DNA of 64,000 bases from Lachnospiraceae bacterium (GTDB taxonomy: Bacteria; Bacillota; Clostridia; Lachnospirales; Lachnospiraceae), in contig JALERL010000015.1 of assembly GCA_022764465.1 (NCBI GenBank), positions 1-64,000 on the forward strand. The letters are read 5' to 3'. The position numbers and the translations under genes are program-made. The notes beneath the pieces were generated by a model that ran no database searches, was not told where the DNA came from, and saw only the letters and a list, made by a program, of their open reading frames with translations. Positions 40,216-50,107 of this stretch are shown here, piece by piece. Every line of letters starts with the position of its first letter. The first letter of the stretch is position 1.

Positions 40216-43200
40216 TTATAACATATGAAACAGCAGATCATTTAACCGTTCATGGCGGTCATACTGCCACATCATAGCTTCTAAGTCTGCTTCTTTTCCC
40301 ATTGTCTGCTCAAGCAGCATTGCATTGAGCTGCTCATAACGGTTCTTTGCGCTGTGATCACACACATGATGACAGGTCAGTCTGCCACTCTCTGTCACGT
40401 TTGTCTCATGCCCCTTATTCTCGGTAATATAATACTCCACCGATTCATCGATAAAGAGTATGAAATCCTTTACGAAAATACCTTCGAACATATCTGTCAT
40501 CTCTTCGGTGATAAATTCCCTGTCTCCGTTTTCATAACGGTAATGCAGCACCACACGCCTGCCCGGTGCTGTCCGGTATTCAAAAAATACCTTATCATAA
40601 AAATAGAACTGCTCCTGTACAGCTACCGGAAGCTTCTGATAGAATCCAAAATACAGTTTCCGGTCAACAAATTCACGCAAAAGCGGAAGCAGAACGGCTT
40701 CTTTTTCCTTCGTCCATTCCTCTTCGGCTACAACATAAGAAAGCAATGCCAGTTTTGCCACATCTGCCACTTCCTGTTCTTCGCAGACCATTTGCCGGAT
40801 ACCGGAAAAGATCTGTTCCGGCACAACCACCTGTTTTACCAGATGCAGATACGCAAAATAATTCAGGAATGCCTTCTGTACCAGATCGCTTCCACCATGC
40901 GCACAATAACTTGCATATACATCCTCTATGTGTTCTACAAATTCTGAGGTATAAAGCATCTGTACGATCAGACGTTCTTCTAATTCAAAGGCATCCACTT
41001 CAAAGGCAGTGCACGCCTGCCAGAGCCGGTACATACTCTTGGTTGTGCCGCCAAAATAATGAACCAGATAATCTAACATCATCACATCATACTTGCCCTG
41101 TAAAAAAACATAGGAAGTAAGTGAGATGAGAAAATCATCTTCTTCACCCTCACATGATACGATTGCATAACTGCAAAGCGGTACCAGTGCAGCCGGTTTT
41201 AACTGTCCGGCACCATAACGGTTGATGTACTGATACGCCAGTTCATACTGATGGCAGGCAATCAGCTGTTCCACGCAGTAGATCCTGTCATTTCTGCTGC
41301 AGTCTGTAACCGGTGCCGGCAGAAGATACGCTTCAAACAGTTCCGTTTCATCCAGGTGTTCCAAAAAGCGAAGCACCTGGGCATAGAGCGATGCCCGGTA
41401 TTCTTTTCTTAGTTTTTCACTTTTAATCAGCAACAGCAGGTAATCCTTATCCTCAGGCAAAAACATCGTACTCTTGTTACGATCTGCAAAATACTGAAGT
41501 AAAAATGCCGTTTCATATGGTGCATATGCAAGACACTTCCGGAAATAGGTACGTGCACGGATCAGCCGTTCTAACTGATAATTCATGCCCTTTACATACC
41601 GGTTGCCGGATGCATCTTCTAATACGATCACATAATCCTTCGTATAGACCTGAAAATATGCCTCTCCACGGATTACCGGTACAACCTGGATATCCTTAAG
41701 CTGCCAGTGGATCACATAGGCACGGACCGCCTGTCCGAATACCGTCATCTTACGCGTATATAAGATCTTCGCAAGGGATGGAACCAGTTCCTTTTTGATC
41801 ATGCCACGGTCTAATACCTCTGCATAGATCACCGCCAGATTATCATCCATATGTCCTTCCAGGATCTGTTCAACGGCAAACCGCTCCATAACCTCTCTGT
41901 AACTCTGGTAAATCTCAGGTTCTTCTTCCTTTCCTGCTATGATATTTACGAACAATGCTGCCTTCTGCTTATATGGCAGTGAGGTATCGTAGCGGAAATA
42001 CATCTGGATCATCTTTGGCATACGATGGATCTTTCTGCCATCCATCGACATCAGATATGCTTCATTGATCCCGGCAATCCGAAGATCCTTTTCGATTCCC
42101 GCCTCATACCAGCTATGGTATCTGGTGGAAAAGCGCTGCGTCCGCACCAGATACGAACAGATTGCCGCAAGCAGCTCATCCCCCGGATCATGGGCATATA
42201 CCTTCTCTAATACCTTATATAACAACGGCTCGAATGTCCGCACACTACCTAAAAGTCCAGGCACTGCCAGTGTAAGATCCTTCGTAAAGACCTCCTGCCT
42301 GCATGCCCAGTTTAAGACCTGTATTTCAAAGTCTCCCAATCTCGTTAAAAGATATGGATTCTGCCAGAAGATATAATAAGCTTCCAGATACAGAAAGGGA
42401 CTTGCAAAACCGTCACTGACCCTCTGCTCAATCGCCCTAATGCGTGATGCCGGATTCGTATGGAACTCTTCCTTTAAAAACAGACGGATCCAGAACAGCA
42501 TCGGATCTTCACTGTGCAGATGATAAATCTCTTCTACCTGTCTGCTCAGCCGGTCCACATACCCCGGTTCCCGCTCTGCTAATGTACACACATACAGATA
42601 ATATCCGTATAACGGTGTCTGTTTCTCCTTCTGATTCTTTTTAAAATCCGTCAGTATCCACTCCGCTTCCTGCCGCTGCCCGCTTAATAAAAATGCCTGT
42701 GCCCGCATCAGTTCATACCATGCCATATCAGCAGCATACGCCGCATCCTGTGGTATCAGTGATATCAGATGGTTTAATACCTGAAGGCTTCTCTTTGCAC
42801 ACATCGCAGTTCCGATCTTTTTTAAGCGGCAGTCGATATAAAGCTTCGTCAGTTCGATCTTCGCTTCCCGGATCTCTCTCGTATGTTCATCCGCGCGTCT
42901 TCCACTGCCCTGATAAACATAGACCGTCACTTCTTCCTTCTGGTAAGCATTTTCTAAAACCAGCCGTCCAAAGTTTTTCCCTGCATGCAGCTTCGCAGGA
43001 TCGATCAGATACTCGAGCTTACAGGTACTTCCTACGAAGTCCTCCGTCGTAAGCCTCTGCTTTAACAGTACTAAAAAGTCTGCATCCGAAGATACGGTTA
43101 TCTCTAAGTAACCCCACTGATTCTTGATCAGTGGAATTTCTTCCTTCTCTGTCTCAATGATTCCGGCAAATTCATATGCATTTTTCTTTGCATAAAAATG

Positions 43201-43773
43201 CACCGTTTCTTTTTTCCTGATGGAAACTAAGAACTCTTCCATTGCTGTCTTTGATCGCATTCCGCCGGATAATCCCTCATAAAGCATCCGCTCGGTAATC
43301 TCATCCCTGCGGATCAGATTCTTAAAGTTCCCGGATACAAACAGGTGGTAGGCCTCCTCATAATCTTCTCTTGCCAGATTCGCAAAATCAGACAGATTGC
43401 GGATTCTTCCGGTTGACATCTTCGGATAGAGGCGTACAACGGACACAACAAAAGAAAGGTTATATTCTCCCTGGTTACAGATAATGAAAAATTCTCCCTT
43501 TTGAATATCCCCTTCGATAAATCCTTCACTGTGAAATTGATAGCGAATCCTAATCTCATTCCCCTTAAACTGCGGTGTCAGACACTCCATATGCGGATTC
43601 GAAGAATATACCAGACCCTTGACAGCAGAATCCGTCTGACTGCTTATTACAAACTCCCCTGTATAGTCCTGACCTTCTAATACCTCAAGCTCTATCTTAT
43701 CCGTAGAAAGTGCGAGAACAGGTTCTTCATGTTCAAAACTCCCCATTGCCAGCTTCTGAATCCGTTTACGCAA
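40216..43773 (-). CDS. 1185-aa protein, N-terminal beta-sandwich-like region plus long helical repeat region (DUF5717-like)
   Basis: N-terminal LEVLEGQDYTGEFVISSQTDSAVKGLVYSSNPHMECLTPQFKGNEIRIRYQF; long repeat-like helical body; immediately upstream of the Hsp70-like gene. Confidence 0.75.
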   Translation of the reverse strand: MRKRIQKLAMGSFEHEEPVLALSTDKIELEVLEGQDYTGEFVISSQTDSAVKGLVYSSNPHMECLTPQFKGNEIRIRYQFHSEGFIEGDIQKGEFFIICNQGEYNLSFVVSVVRLYPKMSTGRIRNLSDFANLAREDYEEAYHLFVSGNFKNLIRRDEITERMLYEGLSGGMRSKTAMEEFLVSIRKKETVHFYAKKNAYEFAGIIETEKEEIPLIKNQWGYLEITVSSDADFLVLLKQRLTTEDFVGSTCKLEYLIDPAKLHAGKNFGRLVLENAYQKEEVTVYVYQGSGRRADEHTREIREAKIELTKLYIDCRLKKIGTAMCAKRSLQVLNHLISLIPQDAAYAADMAWYELMRAQAFLLSGQRQEAEWILTDFKKNQKEKQTPLYGYYLYVCTLAEREPGYVDRLSRQVEEIYHLHSEDPMLFWIRLFLKEEFHTNPASRIRAIEQRVSDGFASPFLYLEAYYIFWQNPYLLTRLGDFEIQVLNWACRQEVFTKDLTLAVPGLLGSVRTFEPLLYKVLEKVYAHDPGDELLAAICSYLVRTQRFSTRYHSWYEAGIEKDLRIAGINEAYLMSMDGRKIHRMPKMIQMYFRYDTSLPYKQKAALFVNIIAGKEEEPEIYQSYREVMERFAVEQILEGHMDDNLAVIYAEVLDRGMIKKELVPSLAKILYTRKMTVFGQAVRAYVIHWQLKDIQVVPVIRGEAYFQVYTKDYVIVLEDASGNRYVKGMNYQLERLIRARTYFRKCLAYAPYETAFLLQYFADRNKSTMFLPEDKDYLLLLIKSEKLRKEYRASLYAQVLRFLEHLDETELFEAYLLPAPVTDCSRNDRIYCVEQLIACHQYELAYQYINRYGAGQLKPAALVPLCSYAIVSCEGEEDDFLISLTSYVFLQGKYDVMMLDYLVHYFGGTTKSMYRLWQACTAFEVDAFELEERLIVQMLYTSEFVEHIEDVYASYCAHGGSDLVQKAFLNYFAYLHLVKQVVVPEQIFSGIRQMVCEEQEVADVAKLALLSYVVAEEEWTKEKEAVLLPLLREFVDRKLYFGFYQKLPVAVQEQFYFYDKVFFEYRTAPGRRVVLHYRYENGDREFITEEMTDMFEGIFVKDFILFIDESVEYYITENKGHETNVTESGRLTCHHVCDHSAKNRYEQLNAMLLEQTMGKEADLEAMMWQYDRHERLNDLLFHML

Positions 43774-43943
43774 AATTCCACCTGTTTCCCACCGGCATTC
43801 CCAACCGCCGGTTGCTTTTTCTTCTATTAAAGTTATAATAGATTATAAACTATTTTAGGGATTCATGCAACCGGCATATCCCTTGTGAAATTATGAGAAC
43901 CCGGCTTGAAATATACCGGCTGAAAGAAAGGCATGGTTACGAT

Positions 43944-45047
43944 ATGATAAAAGCAAAGGAACATTTTCATGGCAGCGATCTTGAAAAAATTGAACAGATC
44001 TATGGTATTAAAAAGGAAGATATTGTAAGCTTTTCCGCAAATGTCAACCCACTGGGTGTCTCTCCACGGCTTCGTGAGACACTTGCAGAACACATCGATG
44101 CGATCACAACCTATCCGGACCGCGAATATACCTCACTTCGCAAATGCATGGCAGAATATGCAGGCACAGTACCGGAACACATTATCGTAGGAAACGGTTC
44201 TACCGAACTGATCTCTCTTCTCATCCAGATCAGGCATCCAAAAAGGGCAATGATCCTTGGGCCGACCTACTCCGAATACGAACGTGAGATCACACTAGAA
44301 GGCGGCACAACACTCTACTATCCCCTGCGTGAGGAGGATGACTTCCGGTTAGATGTTTCTGACTTTTCCTCGCATTTAAACGAGCAGATCGATCTTCTTG
44401 TACTCTGCAACCCGAACAATCCGACTTCTTCGTGTATCACGAACCGGCAGATGCGGCAGATCTTAGATGTCTGCAAGCAGTATGACATCTTCGTTATGGT
44501 AGATGAGACTTATGTCGAATTTGCTCCGGAAGTAGAAAAGATCACTTCCATTCCGCTTACCCACTACTATAACAATATTCTGATCCTGCGTGGCACTTCT
44601 AAGTTCTTTGCTGCACCGGGACTGCGTCTTGGCTATGCCATCACCGGTAATCAGGATCTGATTCAAACCATAAACACCAGAAAAAATCCATGGATGATCA
44701 ACTCCCTTGCAGCGATCGCAGGCGAGATCATGTTCCGGGACAGCGACTATATCAGACAGACGAAAGAACTGATCTCTTCGGAACGCGCACGTTTATATGA
44801 GCTGTTTGACAAACATCCGGCCTTTCAGGCCTATCCACCATCCGGCAACTTTATGCTGCTTCGTATCCTGCGTGATGATCTGACCTCACAGGATCTGTTT
44901 GATGCCGCTATCCGGCAGAATATGATGATCCGTGACTGTTCGACATTTCCGTTCTTAGACGACCACTATATCCGTTTCTGCTTCATGAATCCGGAAGATA
45001 ATACAAGACTTGCGCAATGTCTTTTTGATCAGGTCAAAGAAAAATAG
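43944..45047 (+). CDS. PLP-dependent class I/II aminotransferase (HisC/CobD-like)
   Basis: FSANVNPLGVSPRLRETLAEHIDAITTYPDREYTSLR, CNPNNPTSSCI, VDETYVEF, RGTSKFFAAPGLRLGYAI; start at MIKAKEHF. Confidence 0.87.
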   Translation: MIKAKEHFHGSDLEKIEQIYGIKKEDIVSFSANVNPLGVSPRLRETLAEHIDAITTYPDREYTSLRKCMAEYAGTVPEHIIVGNGSTELISLLIQIRHPKRAMILGPTYSEYEREITLEGGTTLYYPLREEDDFRLDVSDFSSHLNEQIDLLVLCNPNNPTSSCITNRQMRQILDVCKQYDIFVMVDETYVEFAPEVEKITSIPLTHYYNNILILRGTSKFFAAPGLRLGYAITGNQDLIQTINTRKNPWMINSLAAIAGEIMFRDSDYIRQTKELISSERARLYELFDKHPAFQAYPPSGNFMLLRILRDDLTSQDLFDAAIRQNMMIRDCSTFPFLDDHYIRFCFMNPEDNTRLAQCLFDQVKEK

Positions 45048-45057
45048 CAGATTTCTC

Positions 45058-45104
45058 TTGACAAAATCGTCCGCTCGTATTATTGTATTACTTAGGTAGT
45101 ACAA
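45058..45104 (+). promoter_or_regulatory. Promoter and GntR/YtrA-type operator
   Basis: TTGACA-17-TATTGT; near-palindrome TTGTATTACTTAGGTAGTACAA at 45083-45104. Confidence 0.75.
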
Positions 45105-45129
45105 CAATACAATAGAAAGAGGTGAAACT

Positions 45130-45501
45130 ATGCCGTGGAATCTTACATCAGACAGACCGATTTTTATCCAGATCATCGAACGGATCCAGATGGACATTAT
45201 CTCCGGCACTTACCAGCCGGGCGAAAAGCTGCCATCGGTTCGTGAACTTGCCAGTATTGCTGCCGTGAATCCAAACACGATGCAGAAGGCATTAACCGAA
45301 CTCGAAAGGACAGGTCTTGTCTATTCACAGCGCACCAGTGGTCGATTTATAACGGAGGACACAAAAATGATCGAAGATTTAAAATCCAGTCTTGCACAGG
45401 AGAAAATAACAGAATTCTTTGAAAGCATGCACAATTTAGGATTTAAAAAAGAAGAAACACTTTCTTTAATCGAAAACTGCATCAAGGGGGATGAAAAATG
45501 A
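45130..45501 (+). CDS. GntR-family (YtrA subfamily) transcriptional regulator
   Basis: PIFIQIIERIQMDIISGTYQPGEKLPSVRELASIAAVNPNTMQKALTELERTGLVYSQRTSGRFI. Confidence 0.93.
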   Translation: MPWNLTSDRPIFIQIIERIQMDIISGTYQPGEKLPSVRELASIAAVNPNTMQKALTELERTGLVYSQRTSGRFITEDTKMIEDLKSSLAQEKITEFFESMHNLGFKKEETLSLIENCIKGDEK

Positions 45502-46196
45502 GCACATTATTAGAATGCAAGGAGCTGACCAAAAAGTTTGGCAAAAAAGCCGCTTTAGATCAGATTGACCTTACTTTAGAAAGCGGCCATATCATTGGTC
45601 TGCTTGGACCAAACGGAAGTGGTAAGACTACATTGATCAAGATCATCAATGGTCTTTTAACACCAAGTTCCGGATCTGTTACCGTAAAGGGCGCACCAAT
45701 CGGTGTCGAGAGCAAAAAGGTGATCTCTTACCTTCCGGATCACACCTATCTGAACATGGGACTTAAGGTACGTGATATCATTGATTACTTTGAGGACTTC
45801 TATGCGGACTTTGATACCGTCCGTGCATATGACATGTTAGCAAAGCTTTCCATCAATCCGAATGACAAGTTAAAAACCATGTCAAAGGGAACAAAGGAAA
45901 AGGTACAGTTGATCTTAGTTATGAGCCGTCATGCTGATCTCTATGTGCTTGACGAGCCGATCGCCGGTGTCGATCCTGCTGCAAGAGATTACATATTAAA
46001 TACCATCCTTGCAAACTATGATGAAAATGCAACGATCCTGATTTCCACGCATCTGATCGCTGATATTGAGAATATCCTAGATCAGGTCATCTTTATCAAA
46101 AACGGTCATATCTGCCTGAACTCTTCGGTAGATGAGATCCGGGAAGAAAAAGGAACATCGGTTGATGCTTTATTCAGGGAGGTATTCAAATGTTAG
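45498..46196 (+). CDS. ABC transporter ATP-binding protein
   Basis: GLLGPNGSGKTTLIKIINGLL; overlaps the regulator stop. Confidence 0.95.
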   Translation: MSTLLECKELTKKFGKKAALDQIDLTLESGHIIGLLGPNGSGKTTLIKIINGLLTPSSGSVTVKGAPIGVESKKVISYLPDHTYLNMGLKVRDIIDYFEDFYADFDTVRAYDMLAKLSINPNDKLKTMSKGTKEKVQLILVMSRHADLYVLDEPIAGVDPAARDYILNTILANYDENATILISTHLIADIENILDQVIFIKNGHICLNSSVDEIREEKGTSVDALFREVFKC

Positions 46197-47005
46197 GAAA
46201 ATTATTCAAGCATGAATTCAATAACACAGGGCGCATCTTACTGCCACTGAATCTGATCCTGATCGGATTTACACTACTTGGCATGATCATGTTAGGTCTT
46301 AAGGTATTCAGCAACTCCTATATGGGCTTTGCCGCAGTTGCCATGTTAGTCATCTATATCTTCGGTATTATTGCATTATTCATCGTAACTTATGTCTTTC
46401 TGATGGTACGCTTTTACCGCAGCATGTATTCCGCAGAAGGGTACCTCACACATACGCTTCCGGTTTCCCCGCTTGCAACCTTAAATACCAAGCTTGCGGT
46501 TTCCGCCTTCTGGGTATTCTTATCCATGGTCTTATGCTTTGGTTCTGTTTATGCACTGGTTGCTACTGCAATCCGTACCTATACAGGAGAATTCAACAGC
46601 GCGGACTTTTTTGCGGGATTTGAAGACGCACTTGGTATTTCTGCAGGTACCGCACTTGCCTGGGCGTTACTCTTTATGGTACTCAGCAGTCTCTCCGGTA
46701 TCCTGATGATCTATTGCAGCATCTCGATCGGACAGTTGTTCAATAAGTATAAGATCCTTGCTGCGATCGTTACCTATGTGATCTTCTATCTCATCCTTCA
46801 GGTGGTAAATATGATCATCATGGTACGTTCAAGCATCAGCTCTGCCGAAGAAATACCCCTGGTTGATAATGCAGACCAGTCCTTCTTAGCAGACTTCTAC
46901 GGAGATGTGATCGGTATTCCGACCATGATCCAGTCTGTTATCATGATCGTTATTTTCTATGCGATCACTGCTTATATCAGCAAAAAACGTGTGAACTTAG
47001 ACTAA
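46190..47005 (+). CDS. ABC transporter permease
   Basis: Multi-TM protein overlapping the ATPase gene. Confidence 0.85.
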   Translation: MLGKLFKHEFNNTGRILLPLNLILIGFTLLGMIMLGLKVFSNSYMGFAAVAMLVIYIFGIIALFIVTYVFLMVRFYRSMYSAEGYLTHTLPVSPLATLNTKLAVSAFWVFLSMVLCFGSVYALVATAIRTYTGEFNSADFFAGFEDALGISAGTALAWALLFMVLSSLSGILMIYCSISIGQLFNKYKILAAIVTYVIFYLILQVVNMIIMVRSSISSAEEIPLVDNADQSFLADFYGDVIGIPTMIQSVIMIVIFYAITAYISKKRVNLD

Positions 47006-47041
47006 TCTGTTTCTAAAACAGAACGGAATTTTCTATACAGC

Positions 47042-47076
47042 AAAAAAGCTGCCACAGAAATGTGACAGCTTTTTTG
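47042..47076. terminator. Bidirectional terminator between convergent genes
   Basis: AAAAAAGCTGcCAC-agaaat-GTGaCAGCTTTTTT. Confidence 0.88.
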
Positions 47077-47100
47077 ATTCTATTTTCTTATGTGTGGAAA

Positions 47101-48483
47101 TTATTTGCTTAAGAATTCGTGAATTCCCTTTGCGGCAGCCTTTCCGGCTCCCATTGCAAGAATAACGGTTGCAGCACCTGTTACTGCATCACCACCGGCA
47201 TATACACCATTTTTGGTGGTTGCTCCGGTCTCTTCCTCTGCAATGATACATTTTCTGCGGTTTACATCTAATCCCTTTGTAGTAGAAGAGATCAATGGGT
47301 TTGGTGATGTACCAAGAGACATGATCACGGTATCAAGCTCTAAGTCAAACTCAGATCCGGCAACTTCTACCGGGCTTCTACGTCCGGATTCATCCGGCTC
47401 ACCAAGTTCCATACGGACACAGGTCATTCCCTTTACCCAGCCGTTTTCATCTACTAAGATCTCCTTTGGATTTGTCAGAAGGTCAAAGATGATTCCTTCT
47501 TCTTTTGCATGATGTACTTCTTCTACTCGTGCAGGAAGCTCTGCTTCACTTCTACGATATACGATGTGTACCTCAGCACCAAGTCTTAAGGCTGTTCTTG
47601 CAGCATCCATAGCAACATTACCGCCACCTACGACTGCAACCTTCTTACCTCTCATGATCGGTGTATCATATTCTTCCTTGAATGCCTTCATCAGGTTATT
47701 TCTGGTTAAGAACTCATTGGCAGAGAATACACCGTTTGCCTGCTCACCAGGGATTCCCATGAATCTTGGAAGACCTGCACCGGAACCGATGAACACTGCT
47801 TCAAAGCCTTCCTCTTCCATTAACTCATCAATCGTAGTTGCCTTACCGATGACAACGTTTGTCTCGATCTTAACGCCTAATGCTTTTACATTCTCTACTT
47901 CTGCTGCAACTACCTTCTGCTTTGGCAGACGGAACTCCGGAATACCATAGCTGAGTACACCGCCTGCCTCATGTAATGCTTCAAAGATCGTAACATCATA
48001 GCCTAATTTTGCAAGGTCACCTGCACAGGTAAGACCTGCAGGGCCGGAACCGATTACGGCTACCTTATGACCATTTAATTTCTCAGCCTTCTTTGGCTTG
48101 ATTCCATTCTCTCTTGCCCAGTCGGCAACAAAACGCTCTAACTTACCGATCGCAACCGGCTCACCCTTGATACCACGGATACATTTTCCTTCACACTGGC
48201 TCTCCTGTGGGCAGACACGTCCACATACTGCCGGAAGTGCAGAAGACTCACTGATGATGTGATATGCTTCTTCAAAGTTACCAAGCTTGACCTGCTCTAC
48301 AAATGCCGGGATATTGATAGAAACCGGACATCCCTTCATACACTGTGCATTCTTACAGTTTAAGCATCTCGAAGCCTCTTCCATTGCTTCTTCTTTATTA
48401 TATCCAAGACATACTTCTTCAAAATTCGTTGCTCGTACTTTTGGATCCTGCTCACGAACTACTACTCTTGTCATTGCATCCAT
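47101..48483 (-). CDS. NADPH-dependent glutamate synthase small-subunit-like / NfnB-like flavoprotein
   Basis: Cys-rich N-terminus CLNCKNAQCMKGCPVSINIP; VAVIGSGPAGLTCAGDLAKLGYDVTIFEA. Confidence 0.9.
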   Translation of the reverse strand: MDAMTRVVVREQDPKVRATNFEEVCLGYNKEEAMEEASRCLNCKNAQCMKGCPVSINIPAFVEQVKLGNFEEAYHIISESSALPAVCGRVCPQESQCEGKCIRGIKGEPVAIGKLERFVADWARENGIKPKKAEKLNGHKVAVIGSGPAGLTCAGDLAKLGYDVTIFEALHEAGGVLSYGIPEFRLPKQKVVAAEVENVKALGVKIETNVVIGKATTIDELMEEEGFEAVFIGSGAGLPRFMGIPGEQANGVFSANEFLTRNNLMKAFKEEYDTPIMRGKKVAVVGGGNVAMDAARTALRLGAEVHIVYRRSEAELPARVEEVHHAKEEGIIFDLLTNPKEILVDENGWVKGMTCVRMELGEPDESGRRSPVEVAGSEFDLELDTVIMSLGTSPNPLISSTTKGLDVNRRKCIIAEEETGATTKNGVYAGGDAVTGAATVILAMGAGKAAAKGIHEFLSK

Positions 48484-49370
48484 TATTTGTCACCTCCACA
48501 ATGTCCACATCCGCCGTGATGTGTATCTCCTTCTAATTCCTTTAACATTGCTCTTCCTTCTTCTGTCTTATAAATCTGCTGACGCTTCATTGCCTGGTCA
48601 AAATCAACCAGATGTCCGTCAAACTCCGGTCCGTCTACGCATGCAAACTTCACTTCGTCACCTACGGTCAGACGGCATGCGCCGCACATTCCGGTTCCGT
48701 CAACCATGATCGGGTTCATGGATACAACCGTCGGGATATTTAACTTCTTTGTTAAGATACATACGAATTTCATCATGATCATCGGTCCGATCGCAACACA
48801 CAGATCATAGGTATTTCCTGCATCCACTAACTCCTGTAACTGATTGGTTCCCATACCATGGAATCCATAAGATCCATCATCTGTTGTAACATACAGATTA
48901 CCGGCAACCTTACGCATCTCTTCAACTAAGATCAGAAGATCCTTTGTCTTTGAACCCATAATAACATCACAGGATACTCCATGCTCATGCAGCCATTTTA
49001 CCTGTGGATAAACCGGTGCTGTTCCAACACCGCCTGCGATAAACACGATCTTCTTTTTCTTTAACTCTTCTATATCTGTCTTAATCAGTTCGGATGCACA
49101 GCCAAGTGGTCCGACAAAATCACGGAATGCATCTCCGACCTCTAACTTTGACATACGCTCTGTCGAAGCACCAACGGTCTGGAATACGATTGTGATCGTT
49201 CCTGCCTCTCTGTCATAATCACAGACGGTAAGCGGAATTCTCTCGCCTTCCTCGTCTATTTTTACGATAATAAACTGTCCTGGCTCACAAGACTTTGCAA
49301 CACGCTCAGCCTTAACTTCCATAAGATAAATCTTATCGGCCAGTTTTTCTTTTCTTACGATTGGATACAT
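48483..49370 (-). CDS. NfnA-like FAD/2Fe-2S ferredoxin-NADP reductase subunit
   Basis: FAD-binding RIPLTVCDYD, GGVGTAPVYPQVKWL, cluster motif CGACRLTVGDEVKFACVDGPEFDGHLVDF. Confidence 0.9.
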   Translation of the reverse strand: MYPIVRKEKLADKIYLMEVKAERVAKSCEPGQFIIVKIDEEGERIPLTVCDYDREAGTITIVFQTVGASTERMSKLEVGDAFRDFVGPLGCASELIKTDIEELKKKKIVFIAGGVGTAPVYPQVKWLHEHGVSCDVIMGSKTKDLLILVEEMRKVAGNLYVTTDDGSYGFHGMGTNQLQELVDAGNTYDLCVAIGPMIMMKFVCILTKKLNIPTVVSMNPIMVDGTGMCGACRLTVGDEVKFACVDGPEFDGHLVDFDQAMKRQQIYKTEEGRAMLKELEGDTHHGGCGHCGGDK

Positions 49371-49476
49371 AACATACCTCCAGATTTTCCTAAAATAACA
49401 TACACCAACGTTATGGCTTTACAGCCATTAACTTCTATAATAAAGGAATAGCAAACAAAATTCAACAATTTTTCCA

Positions 49477-49520
49477 CAAAAAATGGATATCTGACTGCTT
49501 TTACAGCCAAATATCCATTC
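49477..49520 (-). terminator. Terminator downstream of the 49555-49986 gene
   Basis: Minus strand AATGGATATTTGGCTG-loop-CAGTCAGATATCCATTTTTTG. Confidence 0.8.
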
Positions 49521-49554
49521 ATCTTCCATTCATTCCTTCGAAAAGCTCTTTTTC

Positions 49555-49986
49555 TTAACAGAACGCCTTCATTTCTTCCATAAAGTCCTCTTCGATCTGA
49601 ATCAGCTTTCGTGCAATTTTCTTGCTTTTCTCCGATGCGGACGGATACGCATTGATCTTCTCACTGATCGCCTGGATTCCCATGTTGCAGCCGTCCATCA
49701 TGATCTTTGCGATCTGACTACTGTCCTCCTGCATCATCAGCTTGACCCCGGTACTCGTCTTTGCAAAAGCCGATGCCATGACACCCGGCTCCTTTGTCTT
49801 TTGTCCATCGCCCTCTAACAGCTCTGTTGTCTCCTTTTCGATCTCCTTATGCTTGTCCTTATAAGCACTTAACAGATCAAGGAGCTTTCCATCTGAGGCA
49901 TGTTCACACACCTGATCAATACTTTTTACCGCCATCTTTGCACCGGCATTGCATTCCTGCAACAGCTTTCTTTCTGCGTCTTCCAT
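49555..49986 (-). CDS. Helical protein of unknown function
   Basis: Start set at MEDAERKLLQECNAGAKMAVKSIDQV, preceded by AAGGAAGG; ORF track extends to 50136. Confidence 0.6.
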   Translation of the reverse strand: MEDAERKLLQECNAGAKMAVKSIDQVCEHASDGKLLDLLSAYKDKHKEIEKETTELLEGDGQKTKEPGVMASAFAKTSTGVKLMMQEDSSQIAKIMMDGCNMGIQAISEKINAYPSASEKSKKIARKLIQIEEDFMEEMKAFC

Positions 49987-50107
49987 GCTCTTCCTTCCTT
50001 TTTCTTCTAATTCATGCTCCATACAGCTCATATCCATGCTATAATTTACATTCTGTAATCTGTATGCTTTACATAAATTATCCGCAAAAAGGAACGATCT
50101 TATACAT

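Noticed and set aside
40354-41120. Long plus-strand ORFs opposite the 1185-aa gene
   Set aside because: Antisense to a coding gene; no RBS or domain evidence
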